Shown: piece by piece, positions 16,240 to 25,037 of the stretch
Layout of the letters: each line of letters starts with the position of its first letter
Position numbering within the stretch: position 1 is the stretch's first letter
Source of the DNA: Seohaeicola zhoushanensis
GTDB taxonomy: Bacteria; Pseudomonadota; Alphaproteobacteria; Rhodobacterales; Rhodobacteraceae
NCBI RefSeq assembly: GCF_014656415.1
Contig: NZ_BNCJ01000002.1
Span: 464,213 to 528,212 of the forward strand
Direction: 5' to 3'
Length of the DNA stretch: 64,000 nucleotides
The notes under the pieces: generated by a model
Told to the model about the DNA's origin: nothing
The model's input: the letters and a program-made list of their open reading frames with translations, nothing else
Database searches by the model: none
Program-made: the position numbers and the translations under genes

Positions 16240-18869
16240 TGGACGGCAGCGCCGCGCCCGAGGTCCGTTCGACCTGCCCCTATTGCGGTGTCGGCTGCGG
16301 CGTGCTGCTGCGTCCCGACGGGGCAGGGGGGCTGACGGTGCGCGGCGATCCGGACCACCCGGCCAACCGGGGCCGGCTCTGCTCCAAGGGCTCGGCGCTG
16401 GGCGAGACGGTGGGGCTGGAGCGCCGCCTGCTGGCGCCGCTGATCGGCGGCCAGACCGCGGATTGGGAGACGGCGTTGCAACTGGTCGCCGACGGGTTCA
16501 ACCAGGCCATCGACCAGCACGGCCCCGACAGCGTGGCCTTCTACGTCTCGGGCCAGTTGCTGACCGAGGACTATTACATCGCCAACAAGCTGATGAAGGG
16601 CTTCATCGGATCGGCGAATATCGACACCAATTCAAGGCTTTGCATGGCCTCCACCGTGGCGGGCCACCGCCGCGCCTTCGGCACCGACACCGTGCCCGGC
16701 ACCTATGACGATATCGAGGAGGCCGACCTCGTGGTGCTGGTCGGCTCGAACCTCGCCTGGTGCCACCCGGTGCTCTACCAGCGCCTGCTGGCCGCGCGGA
16801 AGGCGCGGGGGACCAGGATCGTGGTGATCGACCCGCGCCGCACGGCGTCGTGTGACGGGGCCGACCTGCATCTCGCGCTCGAACCCGGCAGCGATGTGGC
16901 GCTGTTCAACCGCCTCTTCGCCGAGATCTACGAGGCCGGGGCCATCGACGCCGCCTTCCTGCTGAACACCGAGGGCTTCGACGACACCTTGCGCCAGGCC
17001 TGGTGCAACGGGGTCGAGGCGACTGGCCTCTCCCCGGAAGAGGTGGCCGAGTTCTGCCGCCTCTGGATCTGCACCGAGAAGGTGGTGACGATCTTCAGCC
17101 AGGGCGTGAACCAGTCGACCAGCGGCACAGACAAGGTCAATGCGATCATCAACTGCCACCTCGCCACCGGCCGGATCGGCAGGCCCGGCATGGGCCCGTT
17201 CAGCGTGACCGGCCAGCCCAACGCCATGGGTGGGCGCGAGGTCGGGGGGCTGGCGAACATGCTGGCCTGCCACCTGGAGCTTGAAAACCCAGACCACCGC
17301 GCCGCCGTGCGCGGCTTCTGGGACGCCCCCGCCATGCCCGAGGCCGCCGGCCTGAAGGCCGTCGACATGTTCCGCGCCGTTGCGGATGGGCGCATCAAGG
17401 CGCTCTGGATCATCCACACCAACCCTGCGGTGACCCTGCCCGAGGCCGACGCGGTGCGCGAGGCCATCGCCCGCTGCCCCTTCACCGTGGTGAGCGACGT
17501 CAGCGCCACCACCGACACCGCGCGGCTCGCCGATGTGGTGCTGCCCGCCGCCGCCTGGGGCGAGAAGGACGGCACCGTCACCAATTCCGACCGCACCATC
17601 AGCCGCCAGCGCGCCATCCTGCCGCCGCCGGGGCTGGCGCGGCCCGACTGGGCGATCCTGGCCGAGGTCGGCCAGCGGATGGGTTGGCGCCGCGCCTTCG
17701 ACTACCAGACCCCGGCCGAGATCTTCCGCGAATACGCGGCGCTTTCGGGGGTGGCGGGCCGCTTCGGGCGCGACTTCGACATTTCCGGTCTCTCCGACAT
17801 CGACGACACCGCCTATGCTGCGCTGCCGCCCACGCGCTGGCCGGTGACGGCGGCGCGCAGCGGCGGGCGTTTCTTCGGCGACGGGCGCTTCTTCCACGAC
17901 GACGGCAAGGCGCGGCTGCTGCCGGTCGCGCCCCGCGCGCCTGCTGCGCGGACCGAACCGCGCTACCCCTTCCGCCTCAACACCGGCCGGGTTCGCGACC
18001 AGTGGCACACGATGACCCGCACGGGCCTCTCGCCGCGCCTCTCGGCCCACCTGGCCGAGCCCTTCCTCGAGATCCACCCCGAGGACGCGCTGCGCCTCGG
18101 CCTCGCCCCGGCCGACCTCGCCGAGCTGACCAGCCCCACCGGCCGCGCCATCCTGCGGGTGCGGATCACCGACGCGGTGCGCCCGGGCCAGGTCTTCGCG
18201 CCGATGCACTGGACCGCCGAGACGGCGCCCTCGGCCCGGATCGACGCGCTGGTCGCCGCGGCGACCGACCCGGTCTCGGGCCAGCCCGAGAGCAAGGCCG
18301 CCGTTGTCGCCGTCGCCCCCTTCCGCGCTGCCTGGTACGGTTTCGCGGTCTCGTCGCGGGAGCTGGACTGCACTGCCGACTACTGGGCACTCGCCCGCAC
18401 CGCCGGCGGCTATCGCGCCGAACTCGCCGGGGCCGTGCCGGTCGACGACTGGGAGGCCGCGGCACGCGCCCTGTTCCGGCTGCCGGATGCCCCGGTGACA
18501 ACCCTGCTCGACGCACGGCGCGGCACCGCGCGGCTGGCCTTCCACGACGGCGACCGCCTGCTTGCCGCGCTCTTCGTCGCGCCGCAGCCGGTGGCGGTGA
18601 TGCGCGACTACCTCGCCACCCTGCCGGGCACGGCGGCGGCCAACGTGCTGATCGGGCGCACCCCCGCCGACGTGCCCGACCCCGGCCCGGTGGTCTGCTC
18701 CTGTTTCGGCGTCGGGCTGAACACCCTGATCGAGGCCATCGAGACCAACGGCCTCGTCAGCGTCGAGGCGGTGGGCGAATCCCTGCGCGCCGGCACCAAC
18801 TGCGGCTCGTGCCGGCCCGAGATCGCCGACCTGATCGCCCGCGTTCACCGCAGGGAGGCCGCCGAATGA
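16239..18869 (+). CDS. nasA: Assimilatory nitrate reductase, molybdopterin catalytic subunit
   Basis: This encodes 876 residues. The N-terminal [4Fe-4S] motif is C-x2-C-x3-C-x(~34)-C (TCPYCGVGCGVLL ... GRLCSKGSALG). The bis-MGD domain follows (SRLCMASTVAGHRRAFGTDT; TGQPNAMGGREVGGLANMLA) and the C-terminal molydopterin-dinucleotide-binding domain (FRLNTGRVRDQWHTMTRTGL). Residues about 817-870 are a BFD-like [2Fe-2S] domain (VVCSCFGVG, CGSCRPEI), as in NasA of Klebsiella and NasC of Paracoccus. It reduces nitrate to nitrite in the cytoplasm; electrons probably come from the NirB/NirD pair because no dedicated reductase gene is present. Confidence 0.96.
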   Translation: MDGSAAPEVRSTCPYCGVGCGVLLRPDGAGGLTVRGDPDHPANRGRLCSKGSALGETVGLERRLLAPLIGGQTADWETALQLVADGFNQAIDQHGPDSVAFYVSGQLLTEDYYIANKLMKGFIGSANIDTNSRLCMASTVAGHRRAFGTDTVPGTYDDIEEADLVVLVGSNLAWCHPVLYQRLLAARKARGTRIVVIDPRRTASCDGADLHLALEPGSDVALFNRLFAEIYEAGAIDAAFLLNTEGFDDTLRQAWCNGVEATGLSPEEVAEFCRLWICTEKVVTIFSQGVNQSTSGTDKVNAIINCHLATGRIGRPGMGPFSVTGQPNAMGGREVGGLANMLACHLELENPDHRAAVRGFWDAPAMPEAAGLKAVDMFRAVADGRIKALWIIHTNPAVTLPEADAVREAIARCPFTVVSDVSATTDTARLADVVLPAAAWGEKDGTVTNSDRTISRQRAILPPPGLARPDWAILAEVGQRMGWRRAFDYQTPAEIFREYAALSGVAGRFGRDFDISGLSDIDDTAYAALPPTRWPVTAARSGGRFFGDGRFFHDDGKARLLPVAPRAPAARTEPRYPFRLNTGRVRDQWHTMTRTGLSPRLSAHLAEPFLEIHPEDALRLGLAPADLAELTSPTGRAILRVRITDAVRPGQVFAPMHWTAETAPSARIDALVAAATDPVSGQPESKAAVVAVAPFRAAWYGFAVSSRELDCTADYWALARTAGGYRAELAGAVPVDDWEAAARALFRLPDAPVTTLLDARRGTARLAFHDGDRLLAALFVAPQPVAVMRDYLATLPGTAAANVLIGRTPADVPDPGPVVCSCFGVGLNTLIEAIETNGLVSVEAVGESLRAGTNCGSCRPEIADLIARVHRREAAE

Positions 18870-19807
18870 CCCTTGCCACTCATGTGCGCACGCTGGGGCG
18901 CGGGCCGGGCCGGTCGCGGTCGCTGACCCGCGAGGAGGCCGCCGAGGCAATGGCGCTCATGCTCACGGGCGAGGCCGCGCCCGAGGCCGTTGGCGCGCTG
19001 CTGATGCTGCTGCGCATGAAGGGCGAGACGGCGGAGGAGATCGCCGGGCTGGCCGAGGCGGCGCAGGCCGCCATGCCCGCCGCGCCCCGCGCCGATCTCG
19101 ACTGGCCAAGCTACGCGGCGGGGCGCACGCGCGGCCTGCCGTGGTTCCTGCTCTCGGCCCGGCTGGTGTCGATGGCCGGGCATTCGGTGCTGCTGCACGG
19201 CTGGAACGGCAGCGACGGCGCGGTGCGCGCCGGGCTGGCGGCGGCGGGGATCCCGGTGCTTGGGGGCGCCGAGACCCTGCCGCCCGGCGCCATCGGCTAC
19301 CTGCCGCTGGAACAGGCGCACCCGGCGCTCTTCTCGCTGTTGAACCTGCGCGGGGTGCTCGGCCTGCGCTCCTGCGTGAATACCGTCTGCCGGATGCTCA
19401 ATCCGGGCCGCGCCCCGGCCAGCGTGCAGGGCGTCTTCCATCCCTCCTACCGGCTGCTCCAGGCCGATGCGGCGGCGCTGCTGGGCTGGCGCAGCCTCAG
19501 CGTCATCAAGGGCGGCGGCGGCGAGGTGGAACGCCACCCCGGCAAGGATGTCGAATGGTTCGGCTTGCGAGATGGCCAGCCGGGGCAGGGCGTCTACCCG
19601 GCCCATGCCCAGCTGCAGCACCGCCTGTCTGAGCTGCCCGGCGCGGTGGGTCTGGCCGAGGTCTGGTCCGGCGAGGCAACGGACCCGCTGGCCGAGGCCA
19701 TCGTCATCGCCACTGCCGCCGTTGCCCTCGACACGCTGGGCCATGCCCACCCCGAAGCCCTCTCGCGCGCGCTCTGGGCGACGCGCCGCACGCAATTGGC
19801 CGCCTGA
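18866..19807 (+). CDS. TrpD2/YbiB-like glycosyltransferase-family protein
   Basis: This encodes 313 residues; ATG 18866 overlaps the nasA stop (ATGA). The fold family is that of anthranilate phosphoribosyltransferase/thymidine phosphorylase: N-terminal helical domain (TREEAAEAMALMLTGEAAPE, AVGALLMLLRMKGETAEEIA) and a Rossmann-like body with a glycine-rich tail loop (VIKGGGGEVERHPGKD). The PRPP-binding GTGGD-type loop of true TrpD is not evident (HGWNGSDGAV at that place), which resembles TrpD2/YbiB proteins of unknown biochemical role. Its place between nasA and cysG points to a function linked to nitrate assimilation or cofactor supply, not tryptophan. Confidence 0.82.
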   Translation: MTLATHVRTLGRGPGRSRSLTREEAAEAMALMLTGEAAPEAVGALLMLLRMKGETAEEIAGLAEAAQAAMPAAPRADLDWPSYAAGRTRGLPWFLLSARLVSMAGHSVLLHGWNGSDGAVRAGLAAAGIPVLGGAETLPPGAIGYLPLEQAHPALFSLLNLRGVLGLRSCVNTVCRMLNPGRAPASVQGVFHPSYRLLQADAAALLGWRSLSVIKGGGGEVERHPGKDVEWFGLRDGQPGQGVYPAHAQLQHRLSELPGAVGLAEVWSGEATDPLAEAIVIATAAVALDTLGHAHPEALSRALWATRRTQLAA

Positions 19808-19820
19808 AAGGAGCGCACCG

Positions 19821-21212
19821 ATGCAAAGCTTCCCGATGTTCCTGCGCACCACCGACCGCCGCGTGGTGATCTGCGGCGGCGGCGAGAAGGCGGCGCAGAA
19901 GGCGCGGCTGATGCTCAAGACCGACGCCCGCCTGCTGCTGGTCGCCGAGAGGCTCGACGACGAACTGGCCGAACTGGTCCGCAGCGGCCGCGCCGAGCAC
20001 TACGCAGGCCCAGTGACCCCCACGCTGTTCGAAAGTGCGGTGATGGGCTTCATCGCCACCGACTGCCCGGCGCTCGACGCCGCGCTGCATTGGCTGGCGC
20101 AGGCGGCGCGTTGCCCGGTGAACGTGGTCGACCGGCCCGACCTCTGCGACCTCGTCACCCCCTCGATCGTCGACCGCGACCCTGTGGTGGTGGCAATCGG
20201 CACCGACGGCACCGCACCGGTGCTGGCGCGGCAGATCCGGGCGCAGCTGGAAGTGGCGCTGCCGGTCTCGCTCGGCGGTCTTGCCGCGCTGGCCGGCCGG
20301 CTGCGGTCCAGCGTTGCCGCGCGGGTGCCCCATGCGCGGCGGCGCGCCTTCTGGACCTGGGTCTTCTCCGGCGCCCCCCGCGCCGCCTGGACCCGCGGGG
20401 CCGAGCGCGAGGCCATCGCCAGCGTCAAGGCCGCGATCGCCGAGGGCGGCGCGCCGACCGGCACGCAGGGCAGCATCGCCCTTGTCGGTGCCGGCCCCGG
20501 CGCGCGCGACCTGCTGACCCTGCGCGCCATGCAGCGCCTGCAAGAGGCCGACGTGGTCTTCTACGACCGCCTCGTCGATCCCGAGGTGCTGGACCTGGCC
20601 CGCCGCGATGCCGACCGGGTCTTTGTCGGCAAGGTGGTCGGCGCCCATGCCTGGCCGCAGGAACGCATCAACGCGGTGATCGTCGCCGAGGCGCGGAAGG
20701 GCCGGCGCGTGGTGCGGCTGAAATCGGGCGATCCCGGCGTCTTCGGCCGCGCGGGCGAAGAACTGGCGGCGGCCCGCGCCGCCGGCGTGCCCGTCGAACT
20801 GGTCCCCGGCATCACGGCGGCCTCGGCGGCGGCCGCGGCGCTGGGGCGCAGCCTGACCGAGCGGGGCGTTGCCGATACGCTGGTGCTGACCACCGGCATG
20901 AGCCGCGAGGGCGACCCGCTGCCCGATAGCGTGCGCATGGCCGCGCCCGGCACGACGATGGCCTTCTACATGGCCGTCGCCCAGGCCGGCCGCATCCGCA
21001 CCGCGCTGATGGCGCGCGGCCTCTCGGGCGAGACCGAAGTGCAGGTCGCGGCGGATGTCTCCAAGCCGGACGAACGTCTCAGCGTCTGCCCGCTGCACCG
21101 GCTGGAGCGCCACCTCGACGAGACCGGCTGCACCGGCGGCGCGGTCCTGCTGGTCACCTGGCCCAGCCAGGCGGCGGCGCGCCGCGCGGCCCCGGCGCTC
21201 GCGGTGGTCTGA
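19821..21212 (+). CDS. cysG: Sirohaem synthase (precorrin-2 dehydrogenase/ferrochelatase + uroporphyrinogen-III methyltransferase)
   Basis: This encodes 463 residues from ATG 19821, preceded by AAAGGAG. Residues 1-210 are the NAD-dependent dehydrogenase/chelatase part (FLRTTDRRVVICGGGEKAAQ); 215-463 are the SAM-dependent methyltransferase (IALVGAGPGARDLLTLRAMQ, LKSGDPGVFGRAGEEL, LTTGMSREGDPLP). It turns uroporphyrinogen III into sirohaem, the NirB cofactor, which explains its place at the end of the operon. Confidence 0.95.
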   Translation: MQSFPMFLRTTDRRVVICGGGEKAAQKARLMLKTDARLLLVAERLDDELAELVRSGRAEHYAGPVTPTLFESAVMGFIATDCPALDAALHWLAQAARCPVNVVDRPDLCDLVTPSIVDRDPVVVAIGTDGTAPVLARQIRAQLEVALPVSLGGLAALAGRLRSSVAARVPHARRRAFWTWVFSGAPRAAWTRGAEREAIASVKAAIAEGGAPTGTQGSIALVGAGPGARDLLTLRAMQRLQEADVVFYDRLVDPEVLDLARRDADRVFVGKVVGAHAWPQERINAVIVAEARKGRRVVRLKSGDPGVFGRAGEELAAARAAGVPVELVPGITAASAAAAALGRSLTERGVADTLVLTTGMSREGDPLPDSVRMAAPGTTMAFYMAVAQAGRIRTALMARGLSGETEVQVAADVSKPDERLSVCPLHRLERHLDETGCTGGAVLLVTWPSQAAARRAAPALAVV

Positions 21213-21292
21213 CCACGGCCGTTGATTGCGCCGGCGCGCTGGGGCAAGCTGCGCGGCAAGGCCCCAGGGCCGCCGCCACGAGGACCGCAGCC

Positions 21293-23575
21293 ATGAACGA
21301 GATCCCCCCGAAACCGGCCTTCCGCTATGTCGGCACCCGCCCCGTGCGCCCCGACGGCCTTGCCAAGGTGACCGGCGCGGCGCGCTATGGCAGCGACTAC
21401 CACCCGACCGGGGTGGCCTGGGGCAAGGTGCTGCGCAGCCCGCACGCCCATGCCCGCATCCGTTCGATCGACACCTCGAAGGCCGAGGCCCATCCCGGCG
21501 TCTTCGCCGTGGTCACCGGTGCCGACTTTCCCGAGCAGCCGTTCCGCTTCGATGGCCCCGAGCGGCTTGAACGCAATCCCTACTACGACCTGCGCAACGT
21601 GATGGCGCGCGAGAAGGTCTACTACCACGGCCACGCGCTGGCCGCTGTCGCGGCGCGCGACGAGGCGACGGCAAAGGAAGCTCTGGCGCTGATCGCGGTG
21701 GACTACGAGGTGCTGCCCCATGTCACCGGCCTCGACGAGGCCATGGCCGAGGATGCGCCGCTGGTGCACGAGGACATGGTCACCCGCAACGTGACGCCGA
21801 AACCGGCGCGCCCCTCGAACATCGCGCGGCGCTGGGAGTCGACGGTCGGCGACGTCGAGAAGGGCTTTGCCGAGGCCGATGTGATCGTCGAGGAGACCTT
21901 CCGCAACGACGCCGTCCACCAGGGCTATATCGAGCCGCACGCCTGCGTGGCCGAATACGCGCAGGACGGCACCTCGCACCTCTGGGTGTCGAGCCAGGGC
22001 CACTTCCAGATGCGCGACCTCACCGCGCTCTTCACCGGGATGCGCCCCGGCGACATCCGCGCGACGCCCGCCGAGATCGGTGGCGGCTTTGGCGGCAAGA
22101 CCAAGGTCTATCTCGAACCCGTGGCCATGCTGCTCTCGAAGAAGGCAGGGCGGCCGGTACGGATGGTGATGACCCGAGAGGAGGTCTTCCGCGCCACCGG
22201 GCCGGGGTCGGACACCCGTATCCGGGTGAAGATCGGCGCGAAGAAGGACGGCACCGTGGTCGCCGCCGAGGCCGAGCTGGCCTACAACTCGGGCGCCTTC
22301 CCCGGCTCGCCCTTCATCAACGGCTGCCTCTGTGTCTTCGCGCAGTACCGCTTCCCGAACCAGCGGACGGTGGCCTTTGACGTGGTCTCCAACCGCGCGA
22401 TGACCGCCGCCTACCGCGCGCCGGGCGCGCCGCAGTCGAACTTCGCGGCCGAAGGGGTGCTCGACATCCTCGCCAAGCGGCTGGAAATCGACCCCTTCGA
22501 GCTGCGGATCCGCAACGCGATCCGGGCCGGGGACGCGCAGGTCGGCGACCGGAAGATGACCCACGACGGCTTCGGCGCGATGCTGGAACGGATGAAGGCA
22601 CATCCCGCCTATGCGCGCCCGCTGGGACTGAACCAGGGGCGGGGCGTCTCCTGCGGTTACTGGCACAACGCCGGCGGGGATTCGAGCGCGACGATCTTCG
22701 TGAACACCGACGGCACCATCTCGGTGGCGACCGGCAGCCCGGACATCGGCGGCAGCCGCGCCTCGATGGCGCTGATGGCGGCCGAGACCTTCGGGATCCC
22801 CTACGAGCGGGTGCATTCCGAGATTCATGACACAGCCTCGGTCGGCTATACCTTTGTCACCGGCGGCAGCCGTGTGACCTTTGCGACCGGCAAGGCGGTG
22901 GTGACGGCCTGCCAGGCGGTGATCGGCCAGCTCAAGGCGAGGGCGGCGAAGATCTGGGGTGTCGAGGTCGAGGCGGTGGACTGGGCGGACGGCGCGGCGC
23001 GGCCCTCGTCGACCAACGTTGGCCGGTTCGAGGCGCTGACGCTCGAGGACCTCGCCAACAAGGCAAGCGCGACGGGCGGGCACTTCGGGGCCTCGCATTC
23101 CGAGAACATGACCGGCCACGCGCCGGGGGTGAGCGCGATGTTCTGCGATGTCGAGGTCGATCCCGAGACCGGGGCGGTCAAGGTGCTGAACGTGGTGGCC
23201 GCGCAGGATGCGGGGCAGGCGATCCACCCCTCCTACGTCGAGGGGCAGATCCAGGGCGCGGTGGCGCAGGGCGTCGGCTGGGCGCTGAACGAGGGCTATG
23301 TCTACGGGGCCGACGGGGTGCTGCAGAACGCGGGCTGGCTGGACTACCGGATGCCGGTCGCCTCGGACCTGCCGATGATCGAGCCGGTGGTGGTCGAGCA
23401 GCCGAACCCCGGCCATCCCTACGGGGTCAAGGGCGTGGCCGAGGCCGGGATGGTGGCGGCGCTGGCCTGCGTGGCGAACGCGGTGGCCGATGCGGCGGGG
23501 CGGCGGATGACCCACCTGCCGATCAATCCGCCGCGCCTGTTGAAGGCGCTGGAGGATCGCGAAGCCGAGCTTTGA
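21293..23575 (+). CDS. Xanthine dehydrogenase-family molybdopterin-binding subunit (orphan)
   Basis: This encodes 760 residues with GAGGACC upstream of ATG 21293. It is a molybdenum hydroxylase large subunit: N-terminal Ald_Xan_dh_C domain (VRPDGLAKVTGAARYGSDYH), Mo-cofactor-binding domains (EIGGGFGGKTKVYLEP; MTAAYRAPGAPQSN; GSPDIGGSRASMAL) and the catalytic Glu motif near the end (PYGVKGVAEAGMV). Partner [2Fe-2S] and FAD subunits are not encoded on either side; it is flanked by cysG and an opposite-strand gene. It must use partners encoded elsewhere or work as an unusual stand-alone enzyme. The substrate is unknown; motif sequence alone does not separate xanthine, aldehyde or purine-type enzymes. 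Confidence 0.85.
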   Translation: MNEIPPKPAFRYVGTRPVRPDGLAKVTGAARYGSDYHPTGVAWGKVLRSPHAHARIRSIDTSKAEAHPGVFAVVTGADFPEQPFRFDGPERLERNPYYDLRNVMAREKVYYHGHALAAVAARDEATAKEALALIAVDYEVLPHVTGLDEAMAEDAPLVHEDMVTRNVTPKPARPSNIARRWESTVGDVEKGFAEADVIVEETFRNDAVHQGYIEPHACVAEYAQDGTSHLWVSSQGHFQMRDLTALFTGMRPGDIRATPAEIGGGFGGKTKVYLEPVAMLLSKKAGRPVRMVMTREEVFRATGPGSDTRIRVKIGAKKDGTVVAAEAELAYNSGAFPGSPFINGCLCVFAQYRFPNQRTVAFDVVSNRAMTAAYRAPGAPQSNFAAEGVLDILAKRLEIDPFELRIRNAIRAGDAQVGDRKMTHDGFGAMLERMKAHPAYARPLGLNQGRGVSCGYWHNAGGDSSATIFVNTDGTISVATGSPDIGGSRASMALMAAETFGIPYERVHSEIHDTASVGYTFVTGGSRVTFATGKAVVTACQAVIGQLKARAAKIWGVEVEAVDWADGAARPSSTNVGRFEALTLEDLANKASATGGHFGASHSENMTGHAPGVSAMFCDVEVDPETGAVKVLNVVAAQDAGQAIHPSYVEGQIQGAVAQGVGWALNEGYVYGADGVLQNAGWLDYRMPVASDLPMIEPVVVEQPNPGHPYGVKGVAEAGMVAALACVANAVADAAGRRMTHLPINPPRLLKALEDREAEL

Positions 23576-23623
23576 GAGATGTCCCAGCTAGGACGCCTCT
23601 CACGTCATTGATTTCGCGTCAGA

Positions 23624-23655
23624 ATTTCAGGGTGACTTTCCGGGACACCTGAAAT
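23624..23655. terminator. Hairpin between convergent genes, possible bidirectional terminator
   Basis: The arms ATTTCAGG(G)TG (23624-23634) and CACCTGAAAT (23646-23655) form a stem with one bulge between the ends of two converging genes. Neither side has a clear T-run. Confidence 0.4.
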
Positions 23656-23679
23656 CGGCCCATTCCGGCTCCGCCAACC

Positions 23680-24969
23680 TCAGCCCTTGGCAAGCTTGCG
23701 GTAGAGGTCGACCACCGGATCGGCGCCCATCTCCACGTCGGTGAAGGTCAGCACCTGCCCGGCGGGAATGTCGCGGGTGAGGGCGACGCCATGGGCGAGG
23801 CCGATCGGCAGCGCCTCGCCGGCGCGGGCCAGCGGCTGGGCCTTGCCCCAGACCGTATAGCCGCCCTCGCCGTCGAGCATCTCGCCCTTCTTCAGCGCCC
23901 GTTTCGACACCGCCGCCACGGTGCCGCGCATCTCGCGTGTGCAGCCGGTGGCCTCGCGGCGCAGCGCCGCACTCAGCACCGAGATCGACAGTTCCAGCCC
24001 GATCAGGTGGAAGGGCTTGTACATCGCCGCATAGCGCCCGGTGGAATCGGTCGGCAGCCCGTATTGCTTGAAACAGGCGGCGGCATAGTCATTGGGCGCT
24101 TCGAGCACAACGTAGACGCCCCAGCGCAGATCGCGGAAGACCGGGCGGCCATCGCGTTCGACCGACGAGATCGTCTCGACCATGCCCGGCCCGTCCAGCT
24201 GCCCGCCCACGGCGCGCGGGCGCAGCACATGGGCAAGGTCATCGACCCCGCAGGGCGGGAAGGACAGCCCGTTCGCCGGCACGTTCAGCCCGCAGGCATT
24301 GGCGATGGCGACCATCTCGATGGCGCTCTTGGTGCCGTCGAGGAAGGAGTTGAACATCTGCGGATTCATGCCCGCCCGCGCCGCCTCTTCCGGTTTCAGC
24401 CCGTAATGCGCCCAGACATCGTCCGGCGTCACGTTGTGGAAGGCGGGCAGGTATTTCGTGCCCTTGCCGGCGGCGGCGATGGTGAAACCGGCGGCGCGGC
24501 CCCAGTCGACCATCTCGGCCACCAGCGCGGGCTGGTCGCCATAGGCCATCGAATAGACCGTGCCGGCGGCAGCCGCCTCGCGCGCCAGCGCCGGGCCGAC
24601 CAGCACGTCGGCCTCGACGTTGACCATGACGATATGCTTGCCATTGGCGATGGCGGCGCGAGCATGGGCGATCCCGGCGCGCGGGTTGCCGGTGGCCTCG
24701 ATCACCACGTCGACGTCATCGCGCGCCGCCGCCTCGGCCCCGCTTTCGAGAAAGGCGGAGGCGGCGATGCGCGCCTCGTCCCAGCCGACCGCGCGGCAGG
24801 CGGTGCGGGCGCGGTCGGGGCTCAGGTCGGCAATCGCGCTGACCGTGAGGCCCTTGATCGTCGGCACCTGCGACAGGAACATCGACCCGAACTTGCCGGC
24901 CCCGATCAGCGCGGCCCGCACGGGCGTGCCGCGTTCGGCGGCCTCGGCCGCCAGTTTCGCCAGGTTCAT
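23680..24969 (-). CDS. NAD(P)-dependent oxidoreductase with C-terminal SAF domain
   Basis: This encodes 429 residues. The N-terminal Rossmann fold has GAGKFGSMFLSQ (residues 22-33) and DVVIEATGNPRAGIAHARAA, as in homoserine-dehydrogenase-like proteins. The C-terminal 70 residues resemble a SAF domain (KRALKKGEMLDGEGGYTVWG; ALTRDIPAGQVLTFTDVEM). Such fusions occur in sugar-acid and tetrose catabolism clusters and are often misnamed as flagellar FlgA-like proteins. The gene stands alone between a converging Mo-hydroxylase and a separate operon, so its substrate cannot be inferred. Confidence 0.8.
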   Translation of the reverse strand: MNLAKLAAEAAERGTPVRAALIGAGKFGSMFLSQVPTIKGLTVSAIADLSPDRARTACRAVGWDEARIAASAFLESGAEAAARDDVDVVIEATGNPRAGIAHARAAIANGKHIVMVNVEADVLVGPALAREAAAAGTVYSMAYGDQPALVAEMVDWGRAAGFTIAAAGKGTKYLPAFHNVTPDDVWAHYGLKPEEAARAGMNPQMFNSFLDGTKSAIEMVAIANACGLNVPANGLSFPPCGVDDLAHVLRPRAVGGQLDGPGMVETISSVERDGRPVFRDLRWGVYVVLEAPNDYAAACFKQYGLPTDSTGRYAAMYKPFHLIGLELSISVLSAALRREATGCTREMRGTVAAVSKRALKKGEMLDGEGGYTVWGKAQPLARAGEALPIGLAHGVALTRDIPAGQVLTFTDVEMGADPVVDLYRKLAKG

Positions 24970-25037
24970 CGCGTCTCCTCCCGCTTTCTCCCTGGTCCGG
25001 GATGCTAGACCGGATCAGGGCAGCGGGCAACGCGCGC

